Virus record (IMG/VR): IMGVR_UViG_3300012919_002157
Location: 1-42,523 of that record
Strand: one strand, 5' to 3'
Length of the DNA: 42,523 nt
Source of the DNA: a virus
Shown here: in pieces, positions 1-8,300 of the stretch
How the letters are laid out: each line of letters begins with the position of its first letter
Numbering within the stretch: position 1 is the first letter of the stretch
Notes under the pieces: model-generated
Database searches by the model: none
What the model was told of the DNA's origin: nothing
The model's input: only the letters and a program-made list of their open reading frames with translations
Translations under genes and position numbers: made by a program

Positions 1-309
1 CGCGGCATCTAAAATCTTCTTTTCCATGATTGGCTCAACTATCTCTTTGATCCTATCCCAATTGGCTCTCATAACCAATTCACCACCTCTGTATTGCTCT
101 AGTGGTAGATCATACATTTTTAGTCCTAAACACTTAAGACTTTTACCTTTGTTGCAAAGTCCGTTGTTGAAAATATCGTGAACAACATTCATAGCTTTTC
201 TTAGCTGATCCAACTTTTTGTTCTTTACTGGATTAACCACTGTACCTTCTAAAGGAATCATCTCCTCTAGTGCATCAACTACTGTTTTTAAGTTTTCATT
301 TGTCCACAT
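1..309 (-). CDS. Hypothetical protein, 3' end outside window
   Basis: An open frame starts with ATG at 309 (protein begins MWTNENLKTVVDALEEM) and stays open for 103 codons to the window edge, so the C-terminus is missing. An AAGGA ribosome-binding site lies about 9 bases upstream, and a sigma70-like promoter at 342-370 directly precedes it, which supports the start. The visible part is soluble, mixed charged and hydrophobic, with Lys/Leu-rich likely helices and a Cys pair near residues 52 and 60. No family was recognised. As the first gene behind its own promoter it probably opens an early transcription unit continuing beyond the window. Confidence 0.7.
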   Translation of the reverse strand, partial: MWTNENLKTVVDALEEMIPLEGTVVNPVKNKKLDQLRKAMNVVHDIFNNGLCNKGKSLKCLGLKMYDLPLEQYRGGELVMRANWDRIKEIVEPIMEKKILDAA

Positions 310-341
310 ATTTGTCTGTCCTTTTTTCTAACTATACATAT

Positions 342-370
342 AGTGTAAGACATCTTGGTGAAAAGGTCAA
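342..370 (-). promoter_or_regulatory. Sigma70-type promoter P1 (shared-spacer class)
   Basis: On the minus strand TTGACC (370-365) is separated by 17 bases from TACACT (347-342). The 3' half of the spacer reads CAAGATGTCT, which also occurs in the promoters at 18157-18185 and 19726-19754. Sequence downstream of the -10 (TATATGTATAGTTAG then A-rich then AGGA) is nearly identical to the 19.7 kb promoter. It drives the gene at 1-309. An A/T hairpin, AAAAAT-TGC-ATTTTT, sits between the preceding stop codon (389) and the -35 box and may be a weak terminator. Confidence 0.8.
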
Positions 371-388
371 CCTAAAAATGCAATTTTT

Positions 389-1126
389 TTAATGAAAATC
401 CACTTTTTCTTGATTTATTTTACGGGTAAATTCGTGTTGTGGGCGATTGATATGATAGTAATCGCCTATTATCTTCTGCAAATGTTCAGCAGTAGGTGGA
501 GTTATTTCTAGGTGATCGTACATATCTAGTACATAGTTCATATCAGTGATTCTACTGTGATCAAATACATAATCAAAATGATCATAGTTGTGTTGTGTTT
601 CTTCTTCATGCCAATCTTTTATTTGATCTATAATAGCTTGATATTGATAGCTACTTTGATTTGGACCTTCTTCTGCGTTTGTACTTGTTGGATCAAATTC
701 CATCATAATATGATGATGACGTGCTGGATTGTTTGGCAAGTTCATAATACTACCAATTGCTTTGCAGTTGCTTCTATGCACCATTTGAGCCACTGGCACA
801 TAGTATGTTACATTCAAAAACAAACACAGATTCTTGCCTCTACGCACTTTTTTCCATAGACGGAATAATTCTCGTAGATATTGCGGTGCTAGATTGTAGG
901 GTGGTTTATCACGTTGTCTTACATATTGATTGTAGTATTCTTGGAATTCATCCCAGTCTTGAAGATTCCAATCATCATCAATTCTATAGTGTGTACCCAT
1001 AAAACTGTGATATTCTTCATAGATAAGTTTGCCTGTGTTTTCAAAATCAGGACTTTGATTGATCAAGTAGCTTAAAAATTCGCCGCCATTGTGACCGCGT
1101 GTAACTACAAAATAAAGTTGACTCAT
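389..1126 (-). CDS. P-loop/sulfotransferase-like hypothetical protein
   Basis: 245 aa. The start is placed at ATG 1126 (MSQLYFVVTRG), with AGGA 8 bases upstream; the six-codon longer TTG version lacks a site. The N-terminus has a beta-strand followed by a glycine-containing loop (VTRGHNGGEFLSYLI). Four other genes in the window show the same arrangement, and it resembles the PAPS-binding loop region of sulfotransferase-fold proteins. The rest is rich in His, Asp and Tyr with no further recognised motif. Catalytic function is unproven; this is a fold-level guess. It is the last gene of its unit, just before promoter P1. Confidence 0.5.
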   Translation of the reverse strand: MSQLYFVVTRGHNGGEFLSYLINQSPDFENTGKLIYEEYHSFMGTHYRIDDDWNLQDWDEFQEYYNQYVRQRDKPPYNLAPQYLRELFRLWKKVRRGKNLCLFLNVTYYVPVAQMVHRSNCKAIGSIMNLPNNPARHHHIMMEFDPTSTNAEEGPNQSSYQYQAIIDQIKDWHEEETQHNYDHFDYVFDHSRITDMNYVLDMYDHLEITPPTAEHLQKIIGDYYHINRPQHEFTRKINQEKVDFH

Positions 1127-1141
1127 ACTAAATATTCCTAG

Positions 1142-1225
1142 CAAGGGCTCGCGACGAAGCCAAATAAGATCGATATTGCACAGAGGAAGTGCTAAAATAT
1201 AAAAGAGTTCGATCCAATGCCCTTG
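1142..1225 (-). repeat. Intergenic 84-nt segment closed by 7-bp inverted repeat
   Basis: CAAGGGC at 1142-1148 pairs perfectly with GCCCTTG at 1219-1225. Between them lies a GCAC-TTCCTCT-GTGC hairpin with a 7-base loop (minus strand). The overall size and shape are tRNA-like, but neither strand gives a proper T-arm, D-arm or anticodon context. It may be a degenerate tRNA, a structured 3' end of the nitroreductase transcript, or chance. Confidence 0.3.
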
Positions 1226-1227
1226 TT

Positions 1228-1884
1228 TTAAATAGATTCAACCTTGATACTTTTATTAAGGCTTGGAAAACGTTTTCCTTCTACATGATGTTCTAACCTA
1301 CTCCTGCTTCTGTCTGGATATCCTATTCCCATCAGCAATACGGCTTTGTCACCGTTGAGTATGCTATTAACTCCATCTGCGTTGTAACACTGACAGCAAC
1401 CTGTTCTATAGCCCAACAAATTGGCTGTAAGATTCAAATACCCGGCGGCAACTCCTACTGCGGTGTACCTGTTTCTTTCCAGTGTTTCTCGTGTTGAGTA
1501 CCTAAGGTTCTCAACGTTTTCGCCCCTACTAAAATATGTTTGTAGTTCTTCGCTACGTGCATATTTCTCATCATAATCTTCACAGAACACCACCAGTAGA
1601 TTTGCCAGTGTCTGACTGTTGCTCATATTAACTATTTCACCATCATCTGCTTCCATGGTAAAACCTTTGGTTTGTTCATGTATAGCTTCAATAATAGTTC
1701 TATCAGTGATAAATTTTACTTTGTAATAAACATCATTTTGTTTGCTGGCACACTGCGTTACCGCAGTTTGCAGTGTTTTTACATCTTCGTCATCAATTAT
1801 CTGTGTGAGGTCCCAGTTGCGTTGACATCTTTGACTTGCACGAATGGCTTTGTCTATAGACAGTCTTTTGAATTCATGTTCCAT
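1228..1884 (-). CDS. Nitroreductase-family flavoprotein
   Basis: 218 aa, typical of the FMN-dependent nitroreductase family, whose members reduce nitro compounds, quinones or flavins with NAD(P)H. The N-terminal SIDKAIRASQRCQRNWD resembles the family's FMN-phosphate-binding Arg region. The second half has GVAAGYLNLTANLLGYRTGC (the 'G.a.qNl.L.A..lGlg' block) and LLMGIGYPD near the C-terminus. An extra CCQC cysteine cluster follows the GYRTG block. It starts at ATG 1884 with AGGAG upstream. A CTAAATA motif overlapping the previous stop may serve as a late promoter. Substrate unknown. Confidence 0.75.
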   Translation of the reverse strand: MEHEFKRLSIDKAIRASQRCQRNWDLTQIIDDEDVKTLQTAVTQCASKQNDVYYKVKFITDRTIIEAIHEQTKGFTMEADDGEIVNMSNSQTLANLLVVFCEDYDEKYARSEELQTYFSRGENVENLRYSTRETLERNRYTAVGVAAGYLNLTANLLGYRTGCCQCYNADGVNSILNGDKAVLLMGIGYPDRSRSRLEHHVEGKRFPSLNKSIKVESI

Positions 1885-1890
1885 TATGAT

Positions 1891-1908
1891 TCTCCTAAAC
1901 GTATTTAG
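1891..1908 (-). promoter_or_regulatory. CTAAATA/AGGAG leader motif (possible late promoter)
   Basis: On the minus strand this 18-base block, CTAAATACGTTTAGGAGA, is identical except for one pyrimidine change to 16891-16874, also just upstream of a start codon. A looser version is at 2292-2274. CTAAATA resembles the T4 late promoter core TATAAATA. Promoter function is inferred from recurrence only. Confidence 0.35.
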
Positions 1909-2267
1909 TTGTTATCATTTCGTCTTTCAATGCCTTCAAAAACGTATTGAAAATCAACACCATGTCCTATAGTGCAATAAGTGTTGTAAGGTGCTTTATG
2001 ATATTCTAGCACAGTAAAAGTTCCTGTGTCCAAATTGGCATACAAAGCCCAGGGCAATACTGGTCTAGAACTTGCTATTCCGTCTGCTTCATCTGGATCT
2101 TTTACTGGTGTAAGTTGTTTTGCTGTACCTACCAATACCTCGCCTTTGCTTGCTATAGCACTGAAAGTTTCTTCATCATCAGCACAGATAACTGGTTTGC
2201 TATTCCATTCAGCTGAAAATACTATCGTGGGAAATAAAAAAATTAAGAAAGTTAGTATCCGTAGCAT
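1905..2267 (-). CDS. Small exported protein with signal peptide
   Basis: 120 aa. Residues 1-19 form a classic signal peptide: MLRILTFLIFLFPTIVFSA with a likely cleavage after FSA. The mature part has two cysteines (near residues 28 and 97) that could form a disulfide in the periplasm. No family recognised. ATG 2267 is preceded by TTAAGGAGAAAC, a strong ribosome-binding site. It lies between another hypothetical gene and the nitroreductase. Confidence 0.65.
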   Translation of the reverse strand: MLRILTFLIFLFPTIVFSAEWNSKPVICADDEETFSAIASKGEVLVGTAKQLTPVKDPDEADGIASSRPVLPWALYANLDTGTFTVLEYHKAPYNTYCTIGHGVDFQYVFEGIERRNDNN

Positions 2268-2288
2268 ACGGTTTCTCCTTAATTTTAT

Positions 2289-2852
2289 TTAGTTATAATC
2301 AACTGTAGGACGTCTTGCTACTTTCACGGCATTTGGAGTGTATTTTTCTAACCATGCCTGCCAGGCATTCGCGGCCATATCAGACTCCATGTCTGGTGGC
2401 AAATTAAATCCAATCTTTAAAACATCAATATTCCAACCAAAGAAAGGTATCATTGTACTGGTGTCAGGGTACATATCTAGTGTTGTATGCTGGTTATTAA
2501 CATGGTCCTCATACAATATATTGTATCTAGCATCTAGTTTAGTGTACGTGTCAGCAATTTGTTTCCAGCTATCATTTATTAATCCTTCGTTTACCATATA
2601 CCACCAAAAGTAAGTTGTATAATTGGTTTTAACAAACCAATGTTGGTCAGCTTCAGCTGGATCTTTTACTATAGTAAGTTTTGGATTGTCCAACAATTCT
2701 TTTGCAGTTTGTGATTCTACAATTGGTTTTACAGAATTTTTGAAAGTAGAGTGAAACATATTGTATTCACTGTTTACTAATCTATGCTTTCCAAGACAAA
2801 AAAGAATAGGCACTGCCAAGTCAGCTGTGTTATCAATCCATAGCTTCAACAT
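2289..2852 (-). CDS. Hypothetical protein
   Basis: 187 aa from ATG 2852 (MLKLWIDNTADLAVPILFCL). This start overlaps the end of the upstream gene by 20 bases, in keeping with the local translational coupling; a longer version would overlap by 77. The protein is rich in Trp, Tyr and Asp and looks soluble. No motif recognised. Its partner is the preceding P-loop gene, and the two may act together. Confidence 0.6.
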   Translation of the reverse strand: MLKLWIDNTADLAVPILFCLGKHRLVNSEYNMFHSTFKNSVKPIVESQTAKELLDNPKLTIVKDPAEADQHWFVKTNYTTYFWWYMVNEGLINDSWKQIADTYTKLDARYNILYEDHVNNQHTTLDMYPDTSTMIPFFGWNIDVLKIGFNLPPDMESDMAANAWQAWLEKYTPNAVKVARRPTVDYN

Positions 2853-4209
2853 GTTTTTCCAATCTATGTACAAACTCTGCAATAGTATATATGTCTGTCC
2901 ATGGACCAATGTTTGTTTGTTCTATATTATCAAACACACCATTTAGAACTAGTGTAAGTTCAATTACAAGTTCATCAGCTGTGGTCCATTGTTGCTTTTT
3001 ACCAGGAGCAAATACTTTGATGTCATCTAATGCAGTTGTAGGAGACATTGCAAGTTCGCCATTGCAGTAGTCATGAAATATCTGTAGCACATTATCCAGT
3101 AAACTTTTGTTTTGTATTGGTGGGTTATGCATGTCTTTCCACTCTTGTGGCAAATCACCTCTGCGTGGTTTGTTGTGTATCATAACACTGTGAATGCTTT
3201 GTAAAAATTTTGTAAGATCAGGATATTCTAAATCAAACTGTTTGTATATTTTTTGTCTGTACGTTTCATCTGTGAAAAAATCATCAATTATAATTTTTGT
3301 ATGATCTGCTTTGTATACACGCATCATGTTTTCTTTACGCATGGCAAAAAACATACTGCGTCTTAGTGCAGTTCTAATCATGCTTTCTAAATTTTCTGCA
3401 GAATCTAAAAATTCATCAACGTTGATTTGATGGTGTATCATCAAATGCTGTGGAATATAATGAGGATACTTGAACAGGATTTGCTTTAGTTCAGCTTCAT
3501 TGTGTTTTGTATCAGTTACTTTTATAAAACGTTTTACCAGTTCGTCACCAAAACCAATGCCATGACTGTTTGTGTCTTTGTTGTTGAGTGTGTCTGTTTC
3601 TTTTGCATGACCGTATTGGCGAAGGTGATAGTAGTGTGCAAAATGCATTTGATTACGCCACATAGGAAATATCAATTCCGCAGTAGGAAATGCTTCTTTG
3701 AACCAATGAAAATTTCCATATTCTGCAAGTACATACTGTTTGCCAAAATCTGTGCTGTTTCCTTCGTGATCGTAGCTGTCTTCCAGAATAAGATTTATTC
3801 CGTCAATGCTTGCTTTCCAAAATCCATAATGATCAGGCCAGACATCTGTGTGTTTGTGATTTCTGTATGTATTGACTCCAAAATTACCTGCAACTAGTTT
3901 TCTTATACTGTGCATTGCTTTGTAGCCACTGTCAGTTTTTACAAACAAGTTATTGGTCCATTCTGGTTCTAGTTTGAATCCTGCACCACAATAAAAGTTG
4001 TTTTGCTTTTGCTTCAACATGCCCATTGCTTGTTGAACACTTACTGTACCGTCAGTGGGAATGTCATCCATAAACAGTTTGGCACTTCCGCTTACTGTTT
4101 TAAGTAGATCACATTTAGCACCTTTGAAATGATGCACTGTTGGGGAAAGACTAAGAGCTTTGGCAATGAGATCGTTTGCACTGCCAGGGTTGCCTAAAAC
4201 AATAAGCAT
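2833..4209 (-). CDS. Large P-loop protein, sulfotransferase-like N-terminus
   Basis: 458 aa. It begins MLIVLGNPGSANDLIAKAL: a strand, a glycine/serine loop and a helix, like the 5'-phosphosulfate loop of sulfotransferase-fold proteins or a generic P-loop. A long middle region carries many His/Trp/Tyr residues, and the C-terminal third is helical. The start overlaps the clamp loader stop as TAATG, so it is translationally coupled to it. Similar N-termini occur at 389, 27308, 37988 and 41465. Function unknown; sulfotransferase or another nucleotide-dependent transferase is possible. Confidence 0.55.
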   Translation of the reverse strand: MLIVLGNPGSANDLIAKALSLSPTVHHFKGAKCDLLKTVSGSAKLFMDDIPTDGTVSVQQAMGMLKQKQNNFYCGAGFKLEPEWTNNLFVKTDSGYKAMHSIRKLVAGNFGVNTYRNHKHTDVWPDHYGFWKASIDGINLILEDSYDHEGNSTDFGKQYVLAEYGNFHWFKEAFPTAELIFPMWRNQMHFAHYYHLRQYGHAKETDTLNNKDTNSHGIGFGDELVKRFIKVTDTKHNEAELKQILFKYPHYIPQHLMIHHQINVDEFLDSAENLESMIRTALRRSMFFAMRKENMMRVYKADHTKIIIDDFFTDETYRQKIYKQFDLEYPDLTKFLQSIHSVMIHNKPRRGDLPQEWKDMHNPPIQNKSLLDNVLQIFHDYCNGELAMSPTTALDDIKVFAPGKKQQWTTADELVIELTLVLNGVFDNIEQTNIGPWTDIYTIAEFVHRLEKHVEAMD

Positions 4210-5126
4210 TAACCTACAATCTTACTAAGCTCTACCATAGTTGCTGAGAGATTGATTTCAATATCTGCTACCTGCCCATGTTTGACAAGACCATCACGTA
4301 TTTTCAATATAGCTTCATCTTGTGCAAGTTCATCACCAAACATGTCAACATTTTTGTAAAGCCAACTGTATATATCATTGTACTCATCTGGCCTAGCACG
4401 TTCAATAATCAGCTTACGTGCTTCGCGTATGCGTTTTTGTTTGAACAGTTCAACCATTTGCAGTCGCCATTCACTGCTGGCTTCATCTTCGCTTGCATCA
4501 TGCAGTACGCCATCTTGTACGTTTAGTTGTACTGTGTTTATGGTTTTACGCAGATCTGGATATGTTGCTCGCACATATTTGTCCAACACTTCAATTTCTG
4601 CAACCACCTCATTGTCAGCAAGTATTTCTGCAATACGAACTGTGAAGTCATTCTGATCCAAACTTGTGATATGAAAGCCTTGACATCTACTGTGCAGAGC
4701 AGGAATAATCATATGTGGATAATTGCATGTAAGAATAAAACGCACCACACTGTGATACTGTTCCATTACACCACGCAGTGCCGCCTGACCTTCTGGCGAT
4801 ATGTGATCAGCCTCATCAAGCAGAATAACTTTGAAATCACCCCAGGGCATTGTTTCTGAAAAGCTGGTGATCTTTTTACGAATCATATCAACGCCGTTGT
4901 CTCTACTGGCATTGATTGTAAGCACATCAGCATCTTCTACACCCAGCTCTTGTATCAATACTCTTGCTAGTGTAGTTTTGCCTGTACCAGCACTACCACT
5001 AAACAACAGATGTGGTATACCGCCATCTGCTATCCAACTGTTTACCTGTTTGCGTTGTGCTTCATCTTTGAATACGTATTCGCCTACACTTTTAGGACGA
5101 TACTTCTCAACCCAAATGTCTTTCAT
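4209..5126 (-). CDS. 44: Sliding-clamp loader small subunit (T4 gp44 / RFC-like)
   Basis: 305 aa (T4 gp44 is similar in length). This is the AAA+ ATPase that opens the sliding clamp and loads it on primer-template DNA for the phage replisome. Walker A GSAGTGKTT lies at residues 44-52, the Walker B box LLDEAD at 102-107, and the clamp-loader SRC motif (HSRCQG) at 145-150. The opening VEKYRPK is the usual RFC-box start. ATG 5126 has AAAGGA upstream and overlaps the PsiE-like gene by 20 bases. The neighbouring T4 genes 45, 62 and 43 are not in the window. Confidence 0.92.
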   Translation of the reverse strand: MKDIWVEKYRPKSVGEYVFKDEAQRKQVNSWIADGGIPHLLFSGSAGTGKTTLARVLIQELGVEDADVLTINASRDNGVDMIRKKITSFSETMPWGDFKVILLDEADHISPEGQAALRGVMEQYHSVVRFILTCNYPHMIIPALHSRCQGFHITSLDQNDFTVRIAEILADNEVVAEIEVLDKYVRATYPDLRKTINTVQLNVQDGVLHDASEDEASSEWRLQMVELFKQKRIREARKLIIERARPDEYNDIYSWLYKNVDMFGDELAQDEAILKIRDGLVKHGQVADIEINLSATMVELSKIVG

Positions 5127-5520
5127 TTTTATCCTTTTCTAAACTAAGTTTGTCTTTCATGCTCATTATATATGCACTACCGGCCAGTATCAAGATGGCT
5201 CCTGCACTGGCTATCAGCACCAATGGTTCACTTTCTTTACCTTGTAGAATAATCAATCTACACATGGCAGTGATTGCAATTATGATTGGCAGTGTAACAG
5301 GGATTCTGTGTGTGCTATAATATGCTCCTACCATACCTATAATTTCTGTGTAGATAAACAATAAAAATAAATCAGCAAGATCAATTTTTCTTGCCAAAAA
5401 CATATCCCACACATCTAATCCTGCGGCCACCACTGTTAGTATACCAATAAAACCCAGCAACACTTTTTCAGTGTACATAGTGGTCCAATGTAGTTGTCTA
5501 TTCAATTTATTTTGTTCCAT
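5107..5520 (-). CDS. psiE: PsiE-like phosphate-starvation membrane protein
   Basis: 137 aa with about four membrane segments. The segment FIYTEIIGMVGAYYS followed by RIPVTLPIIIAITAMCRLII matches the conserved core of PsiE (phosphate-starvation-inducible E) proteins, where an acidic membrane residue precedes a xxIPxxxxIxIxxTAxxRxII block. The molecular function of PsiE is not known; in bacteria it belongs to the phosphate regulon. ATG 5520 lies inside the end of the PyrD-like gene; the TTG just before is less likely. A phosphate permease gene at 22.3 kb strengthens the phosphate theme. Confidence 0.75.
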   Translation of the reverse strand: MEQNKLNRQLHWTTMYTEKVLLGFIGILTVVAAGLDVWDMFLARKIDLADLFLLFIYTEIIGMVGAYYSTHRIPVTLPIIIAITAMCRLIILQGKESEPLVLIASAGAILILAGSAYIMSMKDKLSLEKDKNERHLG

Positions 5521-6223
5521 CAATTATCTTCTTTACTCTCCACGGCGTAAAACATACGGTGCCTAAACTTATATGATCCGCTCCGCGATCTTTATAAATC
5601 TCTGCATGCCATCGCTCAGTTACACCACCGCCTGCGATGACAGTTACATGTGGGTGTTTTGTTTTTATATACTCAATCAATCGTAATGTATGAGGTGCAA
5701 GTATTTTACCAGACAATCCACCCTTTTCACTTGGTAATGTATTGCTTGCATGTATTTGATTATAGCCTGAATCTACAATTTTGTCAACCAGGTCGTTGCT
5801 GGCTGTAGGAGGTATCTTGCAGATACACCAATATCTGTGGGTTTTAGGAAATTCATCAAAATAAGGAAAACTGGTAGCATCTTCATCTTTGTCCAGATTA
5901 GGACAACTTACATTAACTTCTATGCTTTGATGTTCTGGTACTATGCTGTCAAAATTTATCCAATCCCATTTGTGTATGGCGGCGATGCTGAGCACATCAA
6001 AACTGCCTCTGCGTTCTAGTCCTTTGTGTATACCTGCGTTGCGTAGTCCAATTTTGTTACGCCAACCAAATCCGCCACTGGCATTTGGAACATAACGCAA
6101 GGTTTTGATTATCTGCCACAGCAATCCAGGCCGTGGTTCAACTGTCCAACTGCCTGTTACACTGATGGCATTGGTAAATTTTAAGTAGTTTCCAAATGGT
6201 GCGGCAATAAAATATTTCGTCAA
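5507..6223 (-). CDS. Dihydroorotate dehydrogenase-like TIM-barrel protein
   Basis: 238 aa, shorter than normal PyrD (about 310-340). Shared blocks: EVNVSCPNLD near residue 102 (the NxSCPN motif of DHODH), GGLSGKILAPHTLRLI, VIAGGGV, and HISLGTVCF (phosphate-binding end of an FMN barrel). It would oxidise dihydroorotate to orotate in pyrimidine synthesis. The shortened N-terminus means activity should be treated as uncertain. The start is TTG 6223, overlapping the stop of the ATP-grasp gene (TTGA); the recognisable domain begins at once, so no later ATG fits. A phosphoribosyltransferase is at 35.3 kb. Confidence 0.75.
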   Translation of the reverse strand: MTKYFIAAPFGNYLKFTNAISVTGSWTVEPRPGLLWQIIKTLRYVPNASGGFGWRNKIGLRNAGIHKGLERRGSFDVLSIAAIHKWDWINFDSIVPEHQSIEVNVSCPNLDKDEDATSFPYFDEFPKTHRYWCICKIPPTASNDLVDKIVDSGYNQIHASNTLPSEKGGLSGKILAPHTLRLIEYIKTKHPHVTVIAGGGVTERWHAEIYKDRGADHISLGTVCFTPWRVKKIIDGTK

Positions 6224-7263
6224 CTTTTAAAAACTTTCATTACTTGTGGTTGTATTGGTATTTGATCTGCTTGCCATATATCACCTTTGTGATTAAGCCT
6301 TTCAGTTTGTGTTAACCCAGTGTGCTGATAGAGCCACGTTACCATATTTGTGTATTCAATTTGATCAGGTATATCTTGTTTTATCATTGCATCCAACATA
6401 TGAAAATCACTTAGTGCAAAATCATACATGCCTGTTTCAACACCGCCGGCTGGTCGTGCATTAAAGTCTACAGGCCATAATGGTCCGTCCTTCTCTCTTA
6501 GCCACTGCCAACAAATAATACGATTTTTCACAGTAATATGTTTATTAAACAATTCTTTGACAGTATATTCTAGCAGTCTTTTTTCTTCTTCTATTACGCC
6601 TAAGTGCGGAGTAATATGCAAATATGCATGATTTTGTGGATAAACTACATCATCACCATATTTGAAATATTCATAGCTTACTATACTTGCCTGTCCGTAG
6701 GCGTCAATTATAACATGAATACTTACATGATAATCTATGTCAATATATCTTTGTGTATAATCATTGTCTGCTACATTTTCATATTCTGCGGCCCATACAC
6801 GTGGTTTATAAGTTTTTTTATCTGCGACATAATATTTTGCACCACCTCCATATCCATAGTTCAACTTTACCATCATTTTTTCTGCATCATTTTCTAGAGT
6901 AGGAGTGCCAATTTTTCTCAGTATTCTGTCCTGTTCTTTTTTGCTTACAAAAAATTCAAATGCTCTATCATCAAATTGATTTTCTGTTTCATAATACTTT
7001 GAAAGTTCATGTTCTACACTTACACTTCTATACTCTTCTCTATAGTTGAATATCCAGTCTGGAGTAAAATCTAAGTTTTCAACATAGTAGTTAGGATCTA
7101 CATATTGATCATTTGGAATAAACGTAGTATAAGGAACCAGTTCAGCATGAACTCTGGTATTGTACGTGGCATTTTCAACTATTGTAAAGTCCCAATCGTT
7201 TTCAATACAATATCGCACTGGATATAAATTTTTCATTCTTGCATTAAGAATAAGTGCTTTCAT
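6220..7263 (-). CDS. ATP-grasp family enzyme, copy 2
   Basis: 347 aa. ATP-grasp features: KLNYGYGGGAKYYV (ATP-binding loop, about residues 133-146) and WPVDFNARPAGG near residue 267 (metal-binding Asp/Asn plus Arg, as in PurK/carboxylase-like ligases). These enzymes form amide or acyl bonds through acyl-phosphate intermediates; the substrate is unknown. It is strongly similar end to end to the next gene upstream, including the starts (MKALILNARMKNLYPVRYC) and the C-termini (PIQPQVMKVFK), so the pair arose by tandem duplication. ATG overlaps the stop of copy 1 as ATGA. Confidence 0.75.
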   Translation of the reverse strand: MKALILNARMKNLYPVRYCIENDWDFTIVENATYNTRVHAELVPYTTFIPNDQYVDPNYYVENLDFTPDWIFNYREEYRSVSVEHELSKYYETENQFDDRAFEFFVSKKEQDRILRKIGTPTLENDAEKMMVKLNYGYGGGAKYYVADKKTYKPRVWAAEYENVADNDYTQRYIDIDYHVSIHVIIDAYGQASIVSYEYFKYGDDVVYPQNHAYLHITPHLGVIEEEKRLLEYTVKELFNKHITVKNRIICWQWLREKDGPLWPVDFNARPAGGVETGMYDFALSDFHMLDAMIKQDIPDQIEYTNMVTWLYQHTGLTQTERLNHKGDIWQADQIPIQPQVMKVFKS

Positions 7264-8300
7264 GTTTTAAAAACTTTCATTACTTGAGGTTGTATTGGAA
7301 CTTGATCAACTTGATATATATCGCCCAATGACTGACTTTGAGTAAGTGTTTGTGCAGTAGTTTTATCAATCCAAGTCACCATGTGTGTATACTCAATTTG
7401 ATCAGGTATATTTTGTTTTACAAGTGCATCCAACATATGAAAATTGCTGGTTGCAAAATCATAGATACCAAGCTCACAACCACCTGCAGGTCTTGAATTA
7501 AAATCCATTGGCCACAGCGGACCATCTACTTCTCTCAACCACTGCCAATATACAATACGATTTTTCACACTAATATGCTTGTTAAACAGCTCTCTGACCG
7601 CTTTTTCTATAAGTTTTCGTTCTTCATGAAGAACACCATTATGCGGAGTAATATGCAAATACGGATGATTTTGTTCATATAATTTTCCATCTCCGTGTGT
7701 GTAAAATGCATAATTTACAATACTAGCTTGACCAAACGCATCAATTATTATATGTACTGCAACCTGATAGGCTATGTTAATAAACCTTTGTGGATAATCA
7801 TTATTTGCAATGTCTTCTTTTGTTTGAGCCCACACACGAGGTTTGTAATCTTTTCTATTTGCTACGTAGTATTTTGCTCCGCCACCATAACCATAGTCAA
7901 GTTTTATCATCATTTTTTCAGCGTCATTTTCTAAACATGGAATACCTATCTTTCTAAGCACTGTATCTTGTTCACGTTTAGACGCAAAAAATTTATGAGC
8001 TCTATCGTCAAATTGAGTTTCAGTTTCATAGTAGCTTGAAAGTTCATGTTCTAAATTTAATAATTTATATTCATCTCTATAATTAAAAATCCAGTCAGGT
8101 GTGAAATCCAAATTATCTACATAATAGTTTGGATCGTTATATTGCTCTGCTGGAATGAATGTGGTGTAAGGAACTAGATCTTTGTGTATTCTTTGATTGT
8201 AGGTTGCGTTTTCTATTACAGTAAAATCCAAATTATTGTCAATACAGTAACGCACTGGATATAAATTTTTCATCCTGGCATTCAGTATCAATGCTTTCAT
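7260..8300 (-). CDS. ATP-grasp family enzyme, copy 1
   Basis: 346 aa from ATG 8300, which overlaps the stop of the small membrane gene as TAATG and matches the start of its paralogue; the annotated two-codon extension is unnecessary. Contains KLDYGYGGGAKYYV and WPMDFNSRPAGG, the ATP-grasp ATP loop and metal site. Differences from copy 2 cluster in the middle (residues 150-215) and near residues 315-330, perhaps the acceptor-substrate side. Both copies keep the nucleotide and metal motifs, so both may be active, possibly as a heterodimer or in two successive ligations. Confidence 0.75.
   Translation of the reverse strand: MKALILNARMKNLYPVRYCIDNNLDFTVIENATYNQRIHKDLVPYTTFIPAEQYNDPNYYVDNLDFTPDWIFNYRDEYKLLNLEHELSSYYETETQFDDRAHKFFASKREQDTVLRKIGIPCLENDAEKMMIKLDYGYGGGAKYYVANRKDYKPRVWAQTKEDIANNDYPQRFINIAYQVAVHIIIDAFGQASIVNYAFYTHGDGKLYEQNHPYLHITPHNGVLHEERKLIEKAVRELFNKHISVKNRIVYWQWLREVDGPLWPMDFNSRPAGGCELGIYDFATSNFHMLDALVKQNIPDQIEYTHMVTWIDKTTAQTLTQSQSLGDIYQVDQVPIQPQVMKVFKT

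Noticed and set aside
1142-1225. tRNA gene
   Set aside because: The acceptor-like stem is present, but neither strand gives a pairing T-arm, D-arm or acceptable anticodon loop (position 33 or 37 wrong).
2853-2909. Longer N-terminus of the 187-aa gene
   Set aside because: It would overlap the upstream gene by 77 bases. The ATG at 2852 gives the normal short overlap.
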